A stretch of 31,402 nt of DNA, from positions 1-31,402 of IMG/VR virus record IMGVR_UViG_3300020020_000122; one strand, 5' to 3'. The position numbers and the translations under genes were made by a program. This DNA comes from a virus. Below the pieces are notes generated by a model. It did not search any database. It was not told the DNA's origin and saw only the letters and a list, made by a program, of their open reading frames with translations. Shown here in pieces: positions 6,771 to 14,174 of the stretch (position 1 is its first letter; the number at the start of each line of letters is the position of its first letter).

Positions 6771-7324
6771 GCAATGAGCCGCTGGGCATCTATGAGGAGC
6801 TACGCGCCCGTGCCGACTACTACGGCGAGCTGGGCGAGAAGCTTCGCAGGCGGCTGGTCTATCCTGTCATCGCAGCGAACGGCGCCTGCGCTCAGCCTGT
6901 CAATCCGTTCATGAACGGCCTGCGCAGGCGTATCCGTGCGGTCGGCGGGCCCGTCGCTTCCACCAGCCGAGGAAACGCCCGCCATCGCCTGCGCACGATC
7001 TGGCCCGAGGCCAAGTTCGGCGTCGCGCTCTTCACCGTCATCAAGACGGTGATCGATGAAAGCGAAGTCACGGCGGGCGAGATATTCAGTGCCCACCAGA
7101 CCTGGCGCGTCTCGCGACCGCGCCAGGTGGCCATGTACATGGTCGATCGCTACTGCCCTGACTATAGCCTGCCGCAGATCGGCTTCATCTTCGGTCGCGA
7201 CCACACGACCGTCATCGCGGCGATCGACGCGGTGACCATCCGCCTCGGGACAAAGCATAACGAGACTGTTGATCTGGTGACCAAGTCGCACCAGCGGCTG
7301 CACGCCCTAGTGGCGGCGGCTTAG
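6767..7324 (+). CDS. DnaA domain-IV-like replication protein
   Basis: 185 residues. The C-terminal half carries a clear DnaA DNA-binding domain: SRPRQVAMYMVDRYC, then SLPQIGFIFGRDHTTVIAAI at 134-153, which is the DnaA signature with the Asp-His-Thr-Thr core. No AAA+ ATPase motifs are present, so it is only the origin-binding part, joined to an unrecognised N-terminal 90 residues. It likely binds DnaA-box-type sequences to start phage replication or to compete with host DnaA. It is placed directly before the nuclease and primase-helicase genes. Start at 6767 (ATGA overlap); an ATG at 6755 is possible. Confidence 0.8.
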   Translation: MSNEPLGIYEELRARADYYGELGEKLRRRLVYPVIAANGACAQPVNPFMNGLRRRIRAVGGPVASTSRGNARHRLRTIWPEAKFGVALFTVIKTVIDESEVTAGEIFSAHQTWRVSRPRQVAMYMVDRYCPDYSLPQIGFIFGRDHTTVIAAIDAVTIRLGTKHNETVDLVTKSHQRLHALVAAA

Positions 7325-7328
7325 TGTC

Positions 7329-7841
7329 GTGCGTGGGAAACGCGTCTATCGCGAGCATGCACTACAGATCGCTGTCGCGCACATGCTGCAGATCGTCCTG
7401 GACCCCACGAGAACGTGGTGGACGGCGATCGATCATGGCGTCGGCAAGCTCGGCGTAGTCGAGGCAGGCATCCGCAAGCGGCGTGGGGTGAAGCGCGGCC
7501 TGCCTGACTTCATGCTCATGGCCTACGCCACTTGGCCGACGCTGATCGGGATCGAGTTGAAGAGCGACAAGGGCGAGCTGAGCGAAGACCAGCTCGACGT
7601 CGCGGATGCGTGGGACGATATGGGTTTCCCGATCTATCTCGCGCGCTGCCAGGAAGACGTCAACGCGATCCTGGAGCATTGCAAATTCCCGATGTCGCAT
7701 CGGCTCCAGTTCTTTACCGAGGGGAAAGTCCATGCCTGTGCTCGCAGACTTGCGAAGGCTCGGCATCAACGTACGAGCCGTAGACGGAAACCAAAAAACC
7801 ACCTGCCCCTGGTGCTCGGCAACCCGCCGCAAGAAAACTGA
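7329..7841 (+). CDS. VRR-NUC domain nuclease
   Basis: 170 residues, GTG start. The VRR-NUC (PD-(D/E)XK) core is visible: KRGLPDFMLM with Asp60, then IGIELKSDKGELSEDQ with Glu76, Lys78 and Gln88. Family members cut branched or flap DNA such as Holliday junctions, so it may resolve replication or packaging intermediates. From about residue 135 the frame overlaps the next gene for 110 bases and becomes Arg/Lys-rich, so the tail may be only a by-product of the overlap. Lies four bases after the DnaA-like gene. Confidence 0.75.
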   Translation: MRGKRVYREHALQIAVAHMLQIVLDPTRTWWTAIDHGVGKLGVVEAGIRKRRGVKRGLPDFMLMAYATWPTLIGIELKSDKGELSEDQLDVADAWDDMGFPIYLARCQEDVNAILEHCKFPMSHRLQFFTEGKVHACARRLAKARHQRTSRRRKPKNHLPLVLGNPPQEN

Positions 7842-8016
7842 TCCCTGCCTCAGCGTGATTATCGAGGAAGACCATGCCCGCTGGAATTGTTGGCACTGCG
7901 GTGCAAAGGGTGGAATGGGAGATGGACGAGCTGCACGGGCTGGCGCTAGAGCAGCGCGGCCTGAGCGTCGAGATGGCGGCTCAACTTGGTTGGCGTCCAT
8001 GCGTAGGGCCTACTGA
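7732..8016 (+). CDS. Zinc-ribbon primase N-terminal piece
   Basis: 94-residue frame. The first 65 residues form a zinc-binding domain like that at the N-terminus of T7 gp4-type primases: TTCPWC, then a strand segment (CLSVIIEEDHARW) and NCWHCGAKGG. The ATG follows a strong GAGGGG site. After about residue 67 the frame runs over the helicase gene and turns into an Ala/Arg-rich stretch, so the useful part probably ends there. The TOPRIM-helicase part follows in the +1 frame. It could work as a separate subunit, or be joined to the helicase by frameshifting. Confidence 0.65.
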   Translation: MPVLADLRRLGINVRAVDGNQKTTCPWCSATRRKKTDPCLSVIIEEDHARWNCWHCGAKGGMGDGRAARAGARAARPERRDGGSTWLASMRRAY

Positions 8017-9346
8017 CGATCTGTGGCTGGCCATCCCGTTCATTGAAAAGGGCAAGCGTGTCGGCACCAAATATCGGACTGTCGGCGGCGCTAAGCTGTT
8101 CACGCAAGACACCGGCTCGCCGCAGATATTCTGGAACATCGACTGCCTGCGCAATCCCGAGTTCGCCTCTTACCCGCTGATCATCACCGAGGGTGAGCTG
8201 GATGCGCTCACCGCCATTCAGTGCGGCTTCCCCAAGACGATCTCAGTGCCTGGGGGAGCGCCCGAGTATGACAGCGGCGATGACGGCGCACGCTGGCACT
8301 ACCTGACACACGCCAAGACGCTCCTGGACACTCAGAGGCTGATCGTGCTGGCGGTCGACGGTGACCGCAACGGCCTGGTGCTGCGCGATGGCCTCGCGCA
8401 GCGCCTGGGCAAGTCGCGCTGTCAGATATTGGAGTACCCCACCGGCAAAGACCTGAACGACGTCTTGCTCGCCCAGGGCGATGATGGCGTGCGCCGCGTG
8501 ATCGGCGGCGCCAACTACTTCCCGCTGCCAGGATTGATGCGGCTGCACGAGATGCCTGAGCGCAAGCCGAAGCGGGCGCTCGACACGATGATCCCTGGCC
8601 TGGAGCAGCACATGCGCATGCGGCGCGGTGATCTGATCATCGTCACCGGGCCGCCAGGACACGGCAAGTCGACGTTCGTCACCAATCTCGTCTGCAACAT
8701 GGCCTGGCATTGGAAGGCGACCACGGCGATCTGCTCGCTTGAACAGGCGGTGATGCCCGATCTGCGGCGCACCTTGCGCTCCTATCGAGCCGAGTGCCTG
8801 GAGAAAGACATGAGCGACAACCAGCGCCAAGTCGCTGACGAATGGATTAATCGGCATTTCGTTTTCCTCCAGGGCGAGGAGGGAGAAGAGATGACGGCGT
8901 CGTGGATGCTGGAGCGTTTCACGGCGGCCCGCGTCCGCTACGGCGCGGCCATCTGTGTGATCGATCCGTGGAATGAAGTGTCGATCAGCGACAAGCCTAC
9001 TGATTGGACAACAGAACAATTTGTCTCGCAGTCGCTGCGGGTGTTCAAGTCCTTCGCCCGCACCAATGACGTCACCGTCGTCATCGTCGCTCACCCCGCC
9101 AAGATGAAGCGAGATCGAAACGGGAAAGTCCCCAAACCTGGGCTATGGGACATCGCAGACAGTGCCGCCTGGGCCAACCGCTGCGATCTCGGTGTCGTGA
9201 TCTACCGCCCTGACATTCAGAGCGGTGATGGGCTGACAGAAATTTCGGTGGAGAAAAGCAGGGACTACTACTCAATCGGTACACCGGGTATAGTCACCCT
9301 GAAATGGCAGGCCGAGGCGTCTCGGTTTGTCAAACCAACGTGGTGA
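7874..9346 (+). CDS. TOPRIM primase / DnaB-family replicative helicase
   Basis: 490 residues, a T7 gp4/Twinkle-like enzyme lacking its own zinc domain. The TOPRIM region shows Glu106 (ITEGELDAL), DGDRNG at 162-167 and DLND at 193-196. The helicase has Walker A VTGPPGHGKST at 257-267, a CSLEQ segment, Walker B CVIDPWNE at 361-368 and VAHPAK at 406-410. It would unwind the fork and make primers. The ATG at 7874 follows GAGGAAG, but an ATG at 7922 (MDELHGLALEQRG) fits the conserved start of the TOPRIM part better. It overlaps the zinc-ribbon frame by 143 bases. Confidence 0.9.
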   Translation: MPAGIVGTAVQRVEWEMDELHGLALEQRGLSVEMAAQLGWRPCVGPTDDLWLAIPFIEKGKRVGTKYRTVGGAKLFTQDTGSPQIFWNIDCLRNPEFASYPLIITEGELDALTAIQCGFPKTISVPGGAPEYDSGDDGARWHYLTHAKTLLDTQRLIVLAVDGDRNGLVLRDGLAQRLGKSRCQILEYPTGKDLNDVLLAQGDDGVRRVIGGANYFPLPGLMRLHEMPERKPKRALDTMIPGLEQHMRMRRGDLIIVTGPPGHGKSTFVTNLVCNMAWHWKATTAICSLEQAVMPDLRRTLRSYRAECLEKDMSDNQRQVADEWINRHFVFLQGEEGEEMTASWMLERFTAARVRYGAAICVIDPWNEVSISDKPTDWTTEQFVSQSLRVFKSFARTNDVTVVIVAHPAKMKRDRNGKVPKPGLWDIADSAAWANRCDLGVVIYRPDIQSGDGLTEISVEKSRDYYSIGTPGIVTLKWQAEASRFVKPTW

Positions 9347-9352
9347 TCACCG

Positions 9353-9808
9353 ATGGCCAAACACCCCGATCTGCACCCGGAAGAGCGCACCCTGGTCGAA
9401 CACATGGAGAAGGAGCTGGGCGCCGACCGCGTCATGTCTATGCACCCCGAAGAGCTGAGCGGCAGCCTGGTAGACGACACGGGCGTCATCGTCGTTACGA
9501 TGAATGCCGGTGACCCCAGGGAGGCCGAAGACATGGCGCACGCCTGCAACGACGCGGCAGTGCGCAATCCCGAGATCAAGTTCATGTTCGGCATCAACGG
9601 CCTGAAGGACGATCCACGCGAGATCGACCAGATAGACGTCGGGCGCCTCAGCCTGCGCACGCTGTTCACGCACCTGACGCAGAAGGCCTTCCATCGTTTC
9701 GACATCGAGCATCAAGCCTTGATGCTGGTGGCCATGGGCCTCGGTGAGCGCAAGGGCGATCAGCTCCATGTGCCGCCGTGGATGGTGAAGGACCCTTGCC
9801 GTGGCTAG
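9353..9808 (+). CDS. Hypothetical protein
   Basis: 151 residues, not recognised. It reads as a soluble alpha/beta protein: an acidic N-terminus (HPEERTLVEHMEKELGADR), a strand (TGVIVVTMNAG), then long helices (RTLFTHLTQKAFHRFDIEHQALMLVAMGL). No cysteine clusters or nucleotide-binding loops are seen. It begins six bases after the helicase stop in the rightward early operon, so a replication-linked role is possible but unproven. Confidence 0.7.
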   Translation: MAKHPDLHPEERTLVEHMEKELGADRVMSMHPEELSGSLVDDTGVIVVTMNAGDPREAEDMAHACNDAAVRNPEIKFMFGINGLKDDPREIDQIDVGRLSLRTLFTHLTQKAFHRFDIEHQALMLVAMGLGERKGDQLHVPPWMVKDPCRG

Positions 9809-10049
9809 GGGCAAGGTGAAAGGCCTGCAGACGATGAAGGCCTACACGATCTTCTACGATCACCCCGACCATCCCGGCATGTACGTGATGGTGGTCAATC
9901 TGGTCGGCGCGGGCAAGGTCCAGGTGATCAGCGAGCCGCTGACCTTCAAGTCGCTGAATGAAGCGCGGCGCGCCATCCCTGATCCCAACGTCGTGCGCTT
10001 CCCCCGCGATCCGAGCGATGACAAGACCGTGGTGGAGACCTGGCTGTAA
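9801..10049 (+). CDS. Hypothetical protein
   Basis: 82 residues from a GTG at 9801 (GAAGGA site upstream), or 71 from an ATG at 9834. The core (MKAYTIFYDHPDHPGMYVMVVNLVG, FKSLNEARRAIPDPNVVRFPR) alternates strands and helices and resembles a small conserved phage protein of unknown function. The start overlaps the upstream stop and its stop overlaps the next ATG (TAATG), so translation is coupled. Confidence 0.65.
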   Translation: MARGKVKGLQTMKAYTIFYDHPDHPGMYVMVVNLVGAGKVQVISEPLTFKSLNEARRAIPDPNVVRFPRDPSDDKTVVETWL

Positions 10050-10408
10050 TGGAAAAGTTTTGGGAATGGTTCGCCATCGGCGTCCAGTGGTCGCAGAGCT
10101 TGATGCTGCTCGCTTGCGGCTACTTCATGTTGGACAGCGTCAGGATGATGAAGCACGGCAACAGGATCATCAACGATCAAGACAAGCTGCTTCATGAGAT
10201 GCTGGACCACATACGCTTTCAGCACGGCATCATCGTAGCCCTGCAGGCTGGCGTGATCACGACCTGGAACCTGCAGCCGATCGATCTGCGCGGTTTGCCG
10301 ATCGAGACGCGTCTGACGATCTGGCGCTCGCTACTCGACGTCGGGATTAAGCTGCACGAACTATTAAAGGAACGGAGCGATGCACACCAAGGACAGACTG
10401 GCGCATGA
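10049..10408 (+). CDS. Hypothetical protein with one membrane-like helix
   Basis: 119 residues. An N-terminal hydrophobic stretch (FAIGVQWSQSLMLLACGYFML) could be a membrane anchor or signal-like helix; the rest is helical and soluble (NRIINDQDKLLHEMLDHIRFQHGIIVALQAGVI). No family recognised. Its 3' end overlaps the next start by 29 bases in the early operon. Confidence 0.6.
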   Translation: MEKFWEWFAIGVQWSQSLMLLACGYFMLDSVRMMKHGNRIINDQDKLLHEMLDHIRFQHGIIVALQAGVITTWNLQPIDLRGLPIETRLTIWRSLLDVGIKLHELLKERSDAHQGQTGA

Positions 10409-10661
10409 GCTGGAGATCATCGGTCTGGCCGACATGGCGGCCAGGGCGAGAGAAGGCTACTACGATGACTTCCTGTCTCCCTTAGCTGCACCGATCGTGG
10501 AATTGGTTGGCGAGCTGGCCAAGGTGCGATCGATGCAGGCCATCGGCCTGCGCCAGCGCGTGATCAACGGTGAGTTTGACGCCACCCAGGAAGAGAGTGA
10601 CGCCTGGGCGGCCAGCCCCGAGGGGCAGGCCACCATGCGCCTACTGGCGCAAAAGAAATGA
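10380..10661 (+). CDS. Hypothetical protein
   Basis: 93 residues, mostly helical, starting MHTKDRLAHELEIIGLADMAARARE after a clear AAAGGAAC ribosome site. It contains an acidic segment (NGEFDATQEESDAWAASPEGQ) and ends with KK. No motif allows a function to be given. Stop and next start overlap (AAATGATC), consistent with coupled translation. Confidence 0.65.
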   Translation: MHTKDRLAHELEIIGLADMAARAREGYYDDFLSPLAAPIVELVGELAKVRSMQAIGLRQRVINGEFDATQEESDAWAASPEGQATMRLLAQKK

Positions 10662-10888
10662 TCATGCCCAGGGCCGAAGAAGCGCTCGATCTCGCCCGCC
10701 AGATCGAGCCGATGTTAAAGGGCCACGATGCTGCCGTGGTAGGCGCTGCACTGGCGCAACTCCTGGCGATCTGGGTGGCGGGTCACAATGAAGCAGAGCG
10801 CACGGGCTTGATCGAGATGCACATCGTCGGCGTGCGCTCCATGATCCCGGTGATCTTGAAGGAGAGAGGCGATGTCGAAAGAGACTAG
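10658..10888 (+). CDS. Hypothetical helical protein
   Basis: 76 residues, helical throughout: EEALDLARQIEPMLKGHDAAVVGAALAQLLAIWVAGHN, then MIPVILKERG. The pattern (an AAVVGAALAQLLAIWVAG helix and a second helix) resembles a family of small phage proteins of unknown role. Either the first ATG (10658) or one six bases later can be the start. It overlaps the next gene by 17 bases. Confidence 0.65.
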   Translation: MIMPRAEEALDLARQIEPMLKGHDAAVVGAALAQLLAIWVAGHNEAERTGLIEMHIVGVRSMIPVILKERGDVERD

Positions 10889-11072
10889 TCGCAGCGCCAA
10901 GAAAATCTCTGACGAGCTGCAGGAGATCGTCAAGCGCATGCGGCTCTACGCGCCGAGCTTGCGCGGTGTCGGACAGACAGCGAGCGACGCGAGCTATATT
11001 CGCACGCTGCAGGATGCCGAATATCTGGAGCGGCTGGCGACTGCACTGTGGAAGGAGGGAGATGATGGCTAA
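10872..11072 (+). CDS. Hypothetical coiled-coil-like protein
   Basis: 66 residues, charged and helical (SAKKISDELQEIVKRMRLYA, then YIRTLQDAEYLERLATALWK). It may form a short coiled coil. The start follows GAGAGG, and the 3' end overlaps the next gene by eight bases. No family recognised. Confidence 0.6.
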   Translation: MSKETSRSAKKISDELQEIVKRMRLYAPSLRGVGQTASDASYIRTLQDAEYLERLATALWKEGDDG

Positions 11073-11325
11073 CCCCAAGATGGTGCGCGAGATCGCGATC
11101 GTGATGTTGCAGCTTGATCTGGACGCTCCCGATCTGGTCGACCGCAAGACGGCTGTTGCCAACTATGATCATCCGGCATCGACTGGCTCGCACTCGGGTG
11201 ACTGCACCAATGAGGCGCACACCTGCATGCGTTGCCTACGTGACGACATCGACAAGCGCGCCACAGTCGTCGCTGAGGCGCTTCATGGGCTGGGCTATCG
11301 GGCGAAGGAGGAGAACGATGCCTGA
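11065..11325 (+). CDS. Hypothetical protein with Cys/His residues
   Basis: 86 residues. Start chosen at 11065 because AAGGAGG lies six bases upstream; the in-frame ATG three bases earlier is too close. The middle holds DHPASTGSHSGDCTNEAHTC and MRCLRDD, where three cysteines and histidines might bind zinc, followed by a helix (RATVVAEALHGLG). Function unknown. It overlaps the next start by eight bases. Confidence 0.6.
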   Translation: MANPKMVREIAIVMLQLDLDAPDLVDRKTAVANYDHPASTGSHSGDCTNEAHTCMRCLRDDIDKRATVVAEALHGLGYRAKEENDA

Positions 11326-11563
11326 CGTTTTCACGCCTGAGCAGGTGGTGCGCCTGTGGCGTTACCAGTTTGGGCCGTGGGATTTTCATGGCCCATTCAG
11401 TACGCAAATGCATCCGTTCACTTGCGGCAACAGAGATGACCATCCTGAGATCGCGGGCGATAAGGGTGTGCTGGTGCCGACGACGCGCGGCTGGATTTGC
11501 CCGATCTGCGACTACACCCAGGACTGGGCGCACGATTTTATGATGAGGAAACCAAATGACTGA
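11318..11563 (+). CDS. Small zinc-ribbon phage protein
   Basis: 81 residues. A tryptophan-rich N-terminus (VVRLWRYQFGPWDFHGPFST) is followed by HPFTCGNRDDHP, then GVLVPTTRGWICPICDYTQDWAHDFM. The C-x2-C pair with an upstream Cys and His fits a zinc ribbon. It resembles a common small phage family placed in early operons, with no known activity. Ribosome site GGAGGAG; the end overlaps the next gene. Confidence 0.65.
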   Translation: MPDVFTPEQVVRLWRYQFGPWDFHGPFSTQMHPFTCGNRDDHPEIAGDKGVLVPTTRGWICPICDYTQDWAHDFMMRKPND

Positions 11564-12299
11564 AATCATTCACGTTGCCACTGCCGTCGAAGCCTTCTCG
11601 GTCTTGCGCAGCCGATCGGTCCCCGTCCCAGTGCGCATGTCGAAGATGCCGCGCGACCGTCGCGGCTTCACCGTGCCATTCTTTGTGTCGTGGCTCGACG
11701 CCAACGGCAACTTGGTCGACGCACCCAACGGTACGCCTGACTTCCGCGTCATCGACACGCGGCGCTTTGCTGAGTGTGTCAACTTCGCCAAGTGCTGGCT
11801 GTGTGGCGAGAAGCTGGGCCGCTACAAAGCCTACGTCGTCGGCCCGATGTGCGCCGTCAATCGCACGACCAGCGAGCCACCTTGCCATCGTGAGTGTGCG
11901 GTCTATGCCCTGCAGGTGTGTCCGTTCCTGGCGCAGCCGAAGATGCGGCGCAATGAGAAGAACATGCCCGATGGCTATATCGCGCCAGCGGGCGAGGGGC
12001 TGAAGCGCAACCCTGGCATGGGCGTGCTGTGGCTGCAGGATTGCTTCGCCAAGCGCTACGACGTCGAGGCCAACCGACTGCAGAACATCAACGGTGGCTA
12101 CCTCTTCCAGCTCCAGGACCCTGTCGAAGTCCAATGGTGGAAGGACGGGCGGCCAGCGACTAGGGAGGAAGCCGAGGAAGCGCTGAAGCATGGCGCGCCT
12201 GCCATCCGTGAGATCGCCGTCGCTGAAGGCCACGGCGCGATTGAGGCCTTCGATCGAATGTACGACAAGGCCCGTCGCTACCTGCCGGTGCATGCGTGA
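11556..12299 (+). CDS. Conserved phage protein with Cys/His cluster
   Basis: 247 residues. The N-terminal half has a beta-rich stretch (RRGFTVPFFVSWLDANGN, FRVIDTRRFAECV), then a cysteine/histidine cluster: CWLCGEKLG, MCAVN, PPCHRECAVYALQVCPFL. This suggests a structural zinc site. The C-terminal half is helical (ATREEAEEALKHGAPAIREIAVAEG). It looks like a widespread hypothetical protein of phages and actinobacterial or proteobacterial genomes, but I cannot assign an enzyme class. Start overlaps the preceding stop; its stop overlaps the GTG of the next gene. Confidence 0.65.
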   Translation: MTEIIHVATAVEAFSVLRSRSVPVPVRMSKMPRDRRGFTVPFFVSWLDANGNLVDAPNGTPDFRVIDTRRFAECVNFAKCWLCGEKLGRYKAYVVGPMCAVNRTTSEPPCHRECAVYALQVCPFLAQPKMRRNEKNMPDGYIAPAGEGLKRNPGMGVLWLQDCFAKRYDVEANRLQNINGGYLFQLQDPVEVQWWKDGRPATREEAEEALKHGAPAIREIAVAEGHGAIEAFDRMYDKARRYLPVHA

Positions 12300-12643
12300 A
12301 CGATGAACGGATGCTCGGGCAGATCGGCGTCGAGTACGGGCCGCACGTCGACCCACTGACGCGGGCATTAGACCTGGCGAAGATCGCCAACATCGGCTCG
12401 ATCCGCGTGAACCTCTGCCCGCATCTCGACCCCAACGCGGCGAGCGATCAGCGCGTGCTGTGCATCCGCTGCGAAAGCCTAGGAGAGGCGGGCGACATCG
12501 TGCGCGAGCTGGCCCGGTTCATGACGCCAGAAGAGTGGAGCGAAGTCGGCCCACCGCTACTGATCAGACGCGACGGCCCTGACGGCAAGATGGTCGGCCT
12601 CATGATCTTCACCAAGGCGATCGGGCGGGCTTCGCTCAACTGA
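12296..12643 (+). CDS. Hypothetical protein
   Basis: 115 residues, GTG start (GTGA overlap with the upstream stop); an in-frame ATG lies at 12311. It contains CPHLDPNAASDQRVLCIRCESLG, a possible metal-binding Cys/His pattern, and a C-terminal strand-rich part (GKMVGLMIFTKAIG). Last gene of the rightward early operon; it runs into the oppositely oriented SLOG-family gene with an eight-base overlap. Confidence 0.6.
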   Translation: MNDERMLGQIGVEYGPHVDPLTRALDLAKIANIGSIRVNLCPHLDPNAASDQRVLCIRCESLGEAGDIVRELARFMTPEEWSEVGPPLLIRRDGPDGKMVGLMIFTKAIGRASLN

Positions 12644-13052
12644 GCGCGACGCCAGGCACCCCGGCAGCCTTGCAGCGCTTGGCCATGTCGGCGGTGCCAT
12701 TGCCTCCTGGCACTGAGATGAAATAGTCGGGCTGGTGCTTGTCGATCATGGTCTGGTTGCGCTTGAAGCCAGCTCCTCGATTGTGATGCGGCGGCGGTGC
12801 TCCCCAATCGGCTTCCTCGGTGATCCCGGTGACAGCGCCATCCTGATACTCGGCCCAGCGGCGGGCGATCCGATCAGCGCCACGGGCGCCGCCTTGGACG
12901 ACAGTCAGGTGGAGGTCACGCGCCTCACACTGCATGAGGCACTGGTCGAGTGCGTCAAAAAGTACCTCTTCTTTCCGGTATTCCCTGCCGCCGTACACCA
13001 CCACACACATATGGCCTTGTCGTTTCACGTCCCTCGGTAACTCAATTTTCAT
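12636..13052 (-). CDS. SLOG-family (YpsA-like, DUF2493) protein
   Basis: 138 residues with the DUF2493/YpsA-related SLOG plan: VVVYGGREY at the first strand, DALDQCLMQCEARDLHLTVVQGGARGADRIARRWAE in the nucleotide-binding loop region, an RNQTMIDKHQPDYFISVPGGNGTADMAKR motif and GVPGVAL at the end. SLOG domains bind nucleotides or their derivatives and occur in phage and defence contexts. Start at 13052 after GGGGAGCGG. It is inverted relative to the operon it closes and has its own upstream region, like a moron gene. The substrate is unknown. Confidence 0.75.
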   Translation of the reverse strand: MKIELPRDVKRQGHMCVVVYGGREYRKEEVLFDALDQCLMQCEARDLHLTVVQGGARGADRIARRWAEYQDGAVTGITEEADWGAPPPHHNRGAGFKRNQTMIDKHQPDYFISVPGGNGTADMAKRCKAAGVPGVALS

Positions 13053-13209
13053 TGTACCGCTCCCCAAGCAACTGGAAAGCAAACCCCTTCAAAGAGACTA
13101 CAGCCGCTACCGTGTGCGTAGTTGTGCATTTTTGCATGCCAGAATGTCCCTAAATACGCATCACGACATACAATCAGTCCCTGATTTTCTCAGCGCGCCC
13201 ACTTGACTA

Positions 13210-13222
13210 TACGCAATGCGTA
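13210..13222. promoter_or_regulatory. Family B palindrome TACGCA-A-TGCGTA
   Basis: Perfect 13-bp palindrome with a central A, 10 bases upstream of the predicted -35 at 13233. The same sequence with a central T occurs at 21096-21108. Candidate operator. The wider gap 13053-13289 shows no gene. Confidence 0.5.
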
Positions 13223-13232
13223 AATGGCCAAT

Positions 13233-13269
13233 TTGACATCACTACGGAAGTGTGTCATAGATATATGGC
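13233..13269 (+). promoter_or_regulatory. Predicted promoter with family A palindrome over the -10
   Basis: TTGACA (13233-13238), exactly 17 bases, then CATAGA (13256-13261), reading into the gene at 13290. The -10 is covered by a family A site at 13254-13269 (GTCATAG-AT-ATATGGC). A protein bound there would block polymerase. Confidence 0.6.
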
Positions 13270-13289
13270 ACTACTGGAAGAGGAGCAAA

Positions 13290-13589
13290 ATGGCTAAACG
13301 TCGTAAGCGTCGCTCACAGAAGAGCTTCGACATCCGGCTGGCGAAGGACTTGCGCGCCAAGCGCATCGTCTTCCTCCGCGAGCTGAGTGAGATGGTGAGC
13401 AACGCGGTGGGTGTACGCATCCGTTGCGTGTTCGCAGGCGGTGAGGTGGTCGTGCCCAAGCCGACCGCCAAGCGCAAGGGCAAGGTCGACCGCAAAACCG
13501 GGCACGTCGCTGGCTACGGCCAGGAACCGCCTGTCGATCACGAATTGAAGAGCGCGTCAGAATTACCGCACGAGCATATACCGTTTTAG
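13290..13589 (+). CDS. Small basic hypothetical protein
   Basis: 99 residues, very basic at the N-terminus (MAKRRKRRSQKSFDIRLAKDLRAKR), which suggests nucleic-acid binding. A short predicted strand-helix core follows (RIVFLRELSEMVSNAVGVRIRCVF), then a Lys/Gly-rich linker. Start at 13290 after GAGGAG. It is the first gene after the predicted promoter at 13233 and ends at the nested hairpins of 13588-13658. Function unknown. Confidence 0.6.
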   Translation: MAKRRKRRSQKSFDIRLAKDLRAKRIVFLRELSEMVSNAVGVRIRCVFAGGEVVVPKPTAKRKGKVDRKTGHVAGYGQEPPVDHELKSASELPHEHIPF

Positions 13590-13658
13590 TAGTACGATGA
13601 GCGCGGTGTGGGACCGCCCCGTACTACTGCCCCTGTCGCGGTGTGGCGCGACAGGGGC
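13588..13658 (+). other. Nested inverted repeats between two small genes
   Basis: AGTAGTAC (13588-13595) pairs with GTACTACT (13621-13628) and encloses GCGGT/ACCGC (13602-13616). Directly after, GCCCCTGTCGC (13629-13639) pairs with GCGACAGGGGC (13648-13658). No T-run follows, so this is probably a structured RNA, an attenuator or processing site rather than a simple terminator. Confidence 0.5.
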
Positions 13659-13686
13659 ATCACTACGTCAGCCCATGAGGAGCACA

Positions 13687-13911
13687 ATGAACCGCACGAC
13701 ACTCAAAGCAGCCGGTGAAGCCCTGTGGGGGCCGCACTATCGATCAGAGCTGGCACGCGCCTGCAGCGTCCATCTGCGCACGGCGATGCGGTGGGATCGT
13801 GGTGAAAGCGACATTCCCCAGAGCACCTGGGAAGTGCTGGCCGATCTACTCTTGGAGCGCAAGAAGCAGATCGACAAAGTCCTGAAGAAGATACCGGCAG
13901 GAGACGAGTGA
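13687..13911 (+). CDS. Small HTH protein, paralogue of the 17384 gene
   Basis: 74 residues. ALWGPHYRSELARACSVHLRTAMRWDRGE is a helix-turn-helix, followed by a helix (STWEVLADLLLERKKQIDKVL). The same pattern appears in the minus-strand gene at 17384-17614 (ALYGPFWQSELARAIDVAPRTVRRWAAGE, IWAELSALLTER), so the two are paralogues. The start at 13687 follows GAGGAGC; the frame upstream to 13597 runs through the hairpin region and is rejected. Likely a small DNA-binding regulator. Confidence 0.7.
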   Translation: MNRTTLKAAGEALWGPHYRSELARACSVHLRTAMRWDRGESDIPQSTWEVLADLLLERKKQIDKVLKKIPAGDE

Positions 13912-14174
13912 TGGAGATCAACTTTCTGATCGCGCTGGCGATCGTCCTGGTGCCGCTCAGTCTCGGCGTGTGGGCGGCGTTCCATCGGCCATCAACCAAT
14001 CCATCCTGCGTCGGCCGCGCCCTGGTCCGCCTGGGCGAGGCCGCGCAGCACATTCACTGGCCGCTGTCGGTGATCGGCTTCTACACCGCTCGCCTCTTCA
14101 TCTTCATCTGCGGCTGGGCGGCGATCCTCGGCGCGCTGTGGTTCATCCTGGCCATGCTGGGGTTGGTCAGATGA
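13911..14174 (+). CDS. Small membrane protein
   Basis: 87 residues with two membrane segments: FLIALAIVLVPLSLGVWAAF near the N-terminus and FIFICGWAAILGALWFILAML near the C-terminus, joined by a basic, soluble loop. The ATG overlaps the preceding stop by one base. It is the last gene before a strong terminator. Possible inner-membrane exclusion or lysis-related protein, but no motif supports a choice. Confidence 0.6.
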   Translation: MEINFLIALAIVLVPLSLGVWAAFHRPSTNPSCVGRALVRLGEAAQHIHWPLSVIGFYTARLFIFICGWAAILGALWFILAMLGLVR

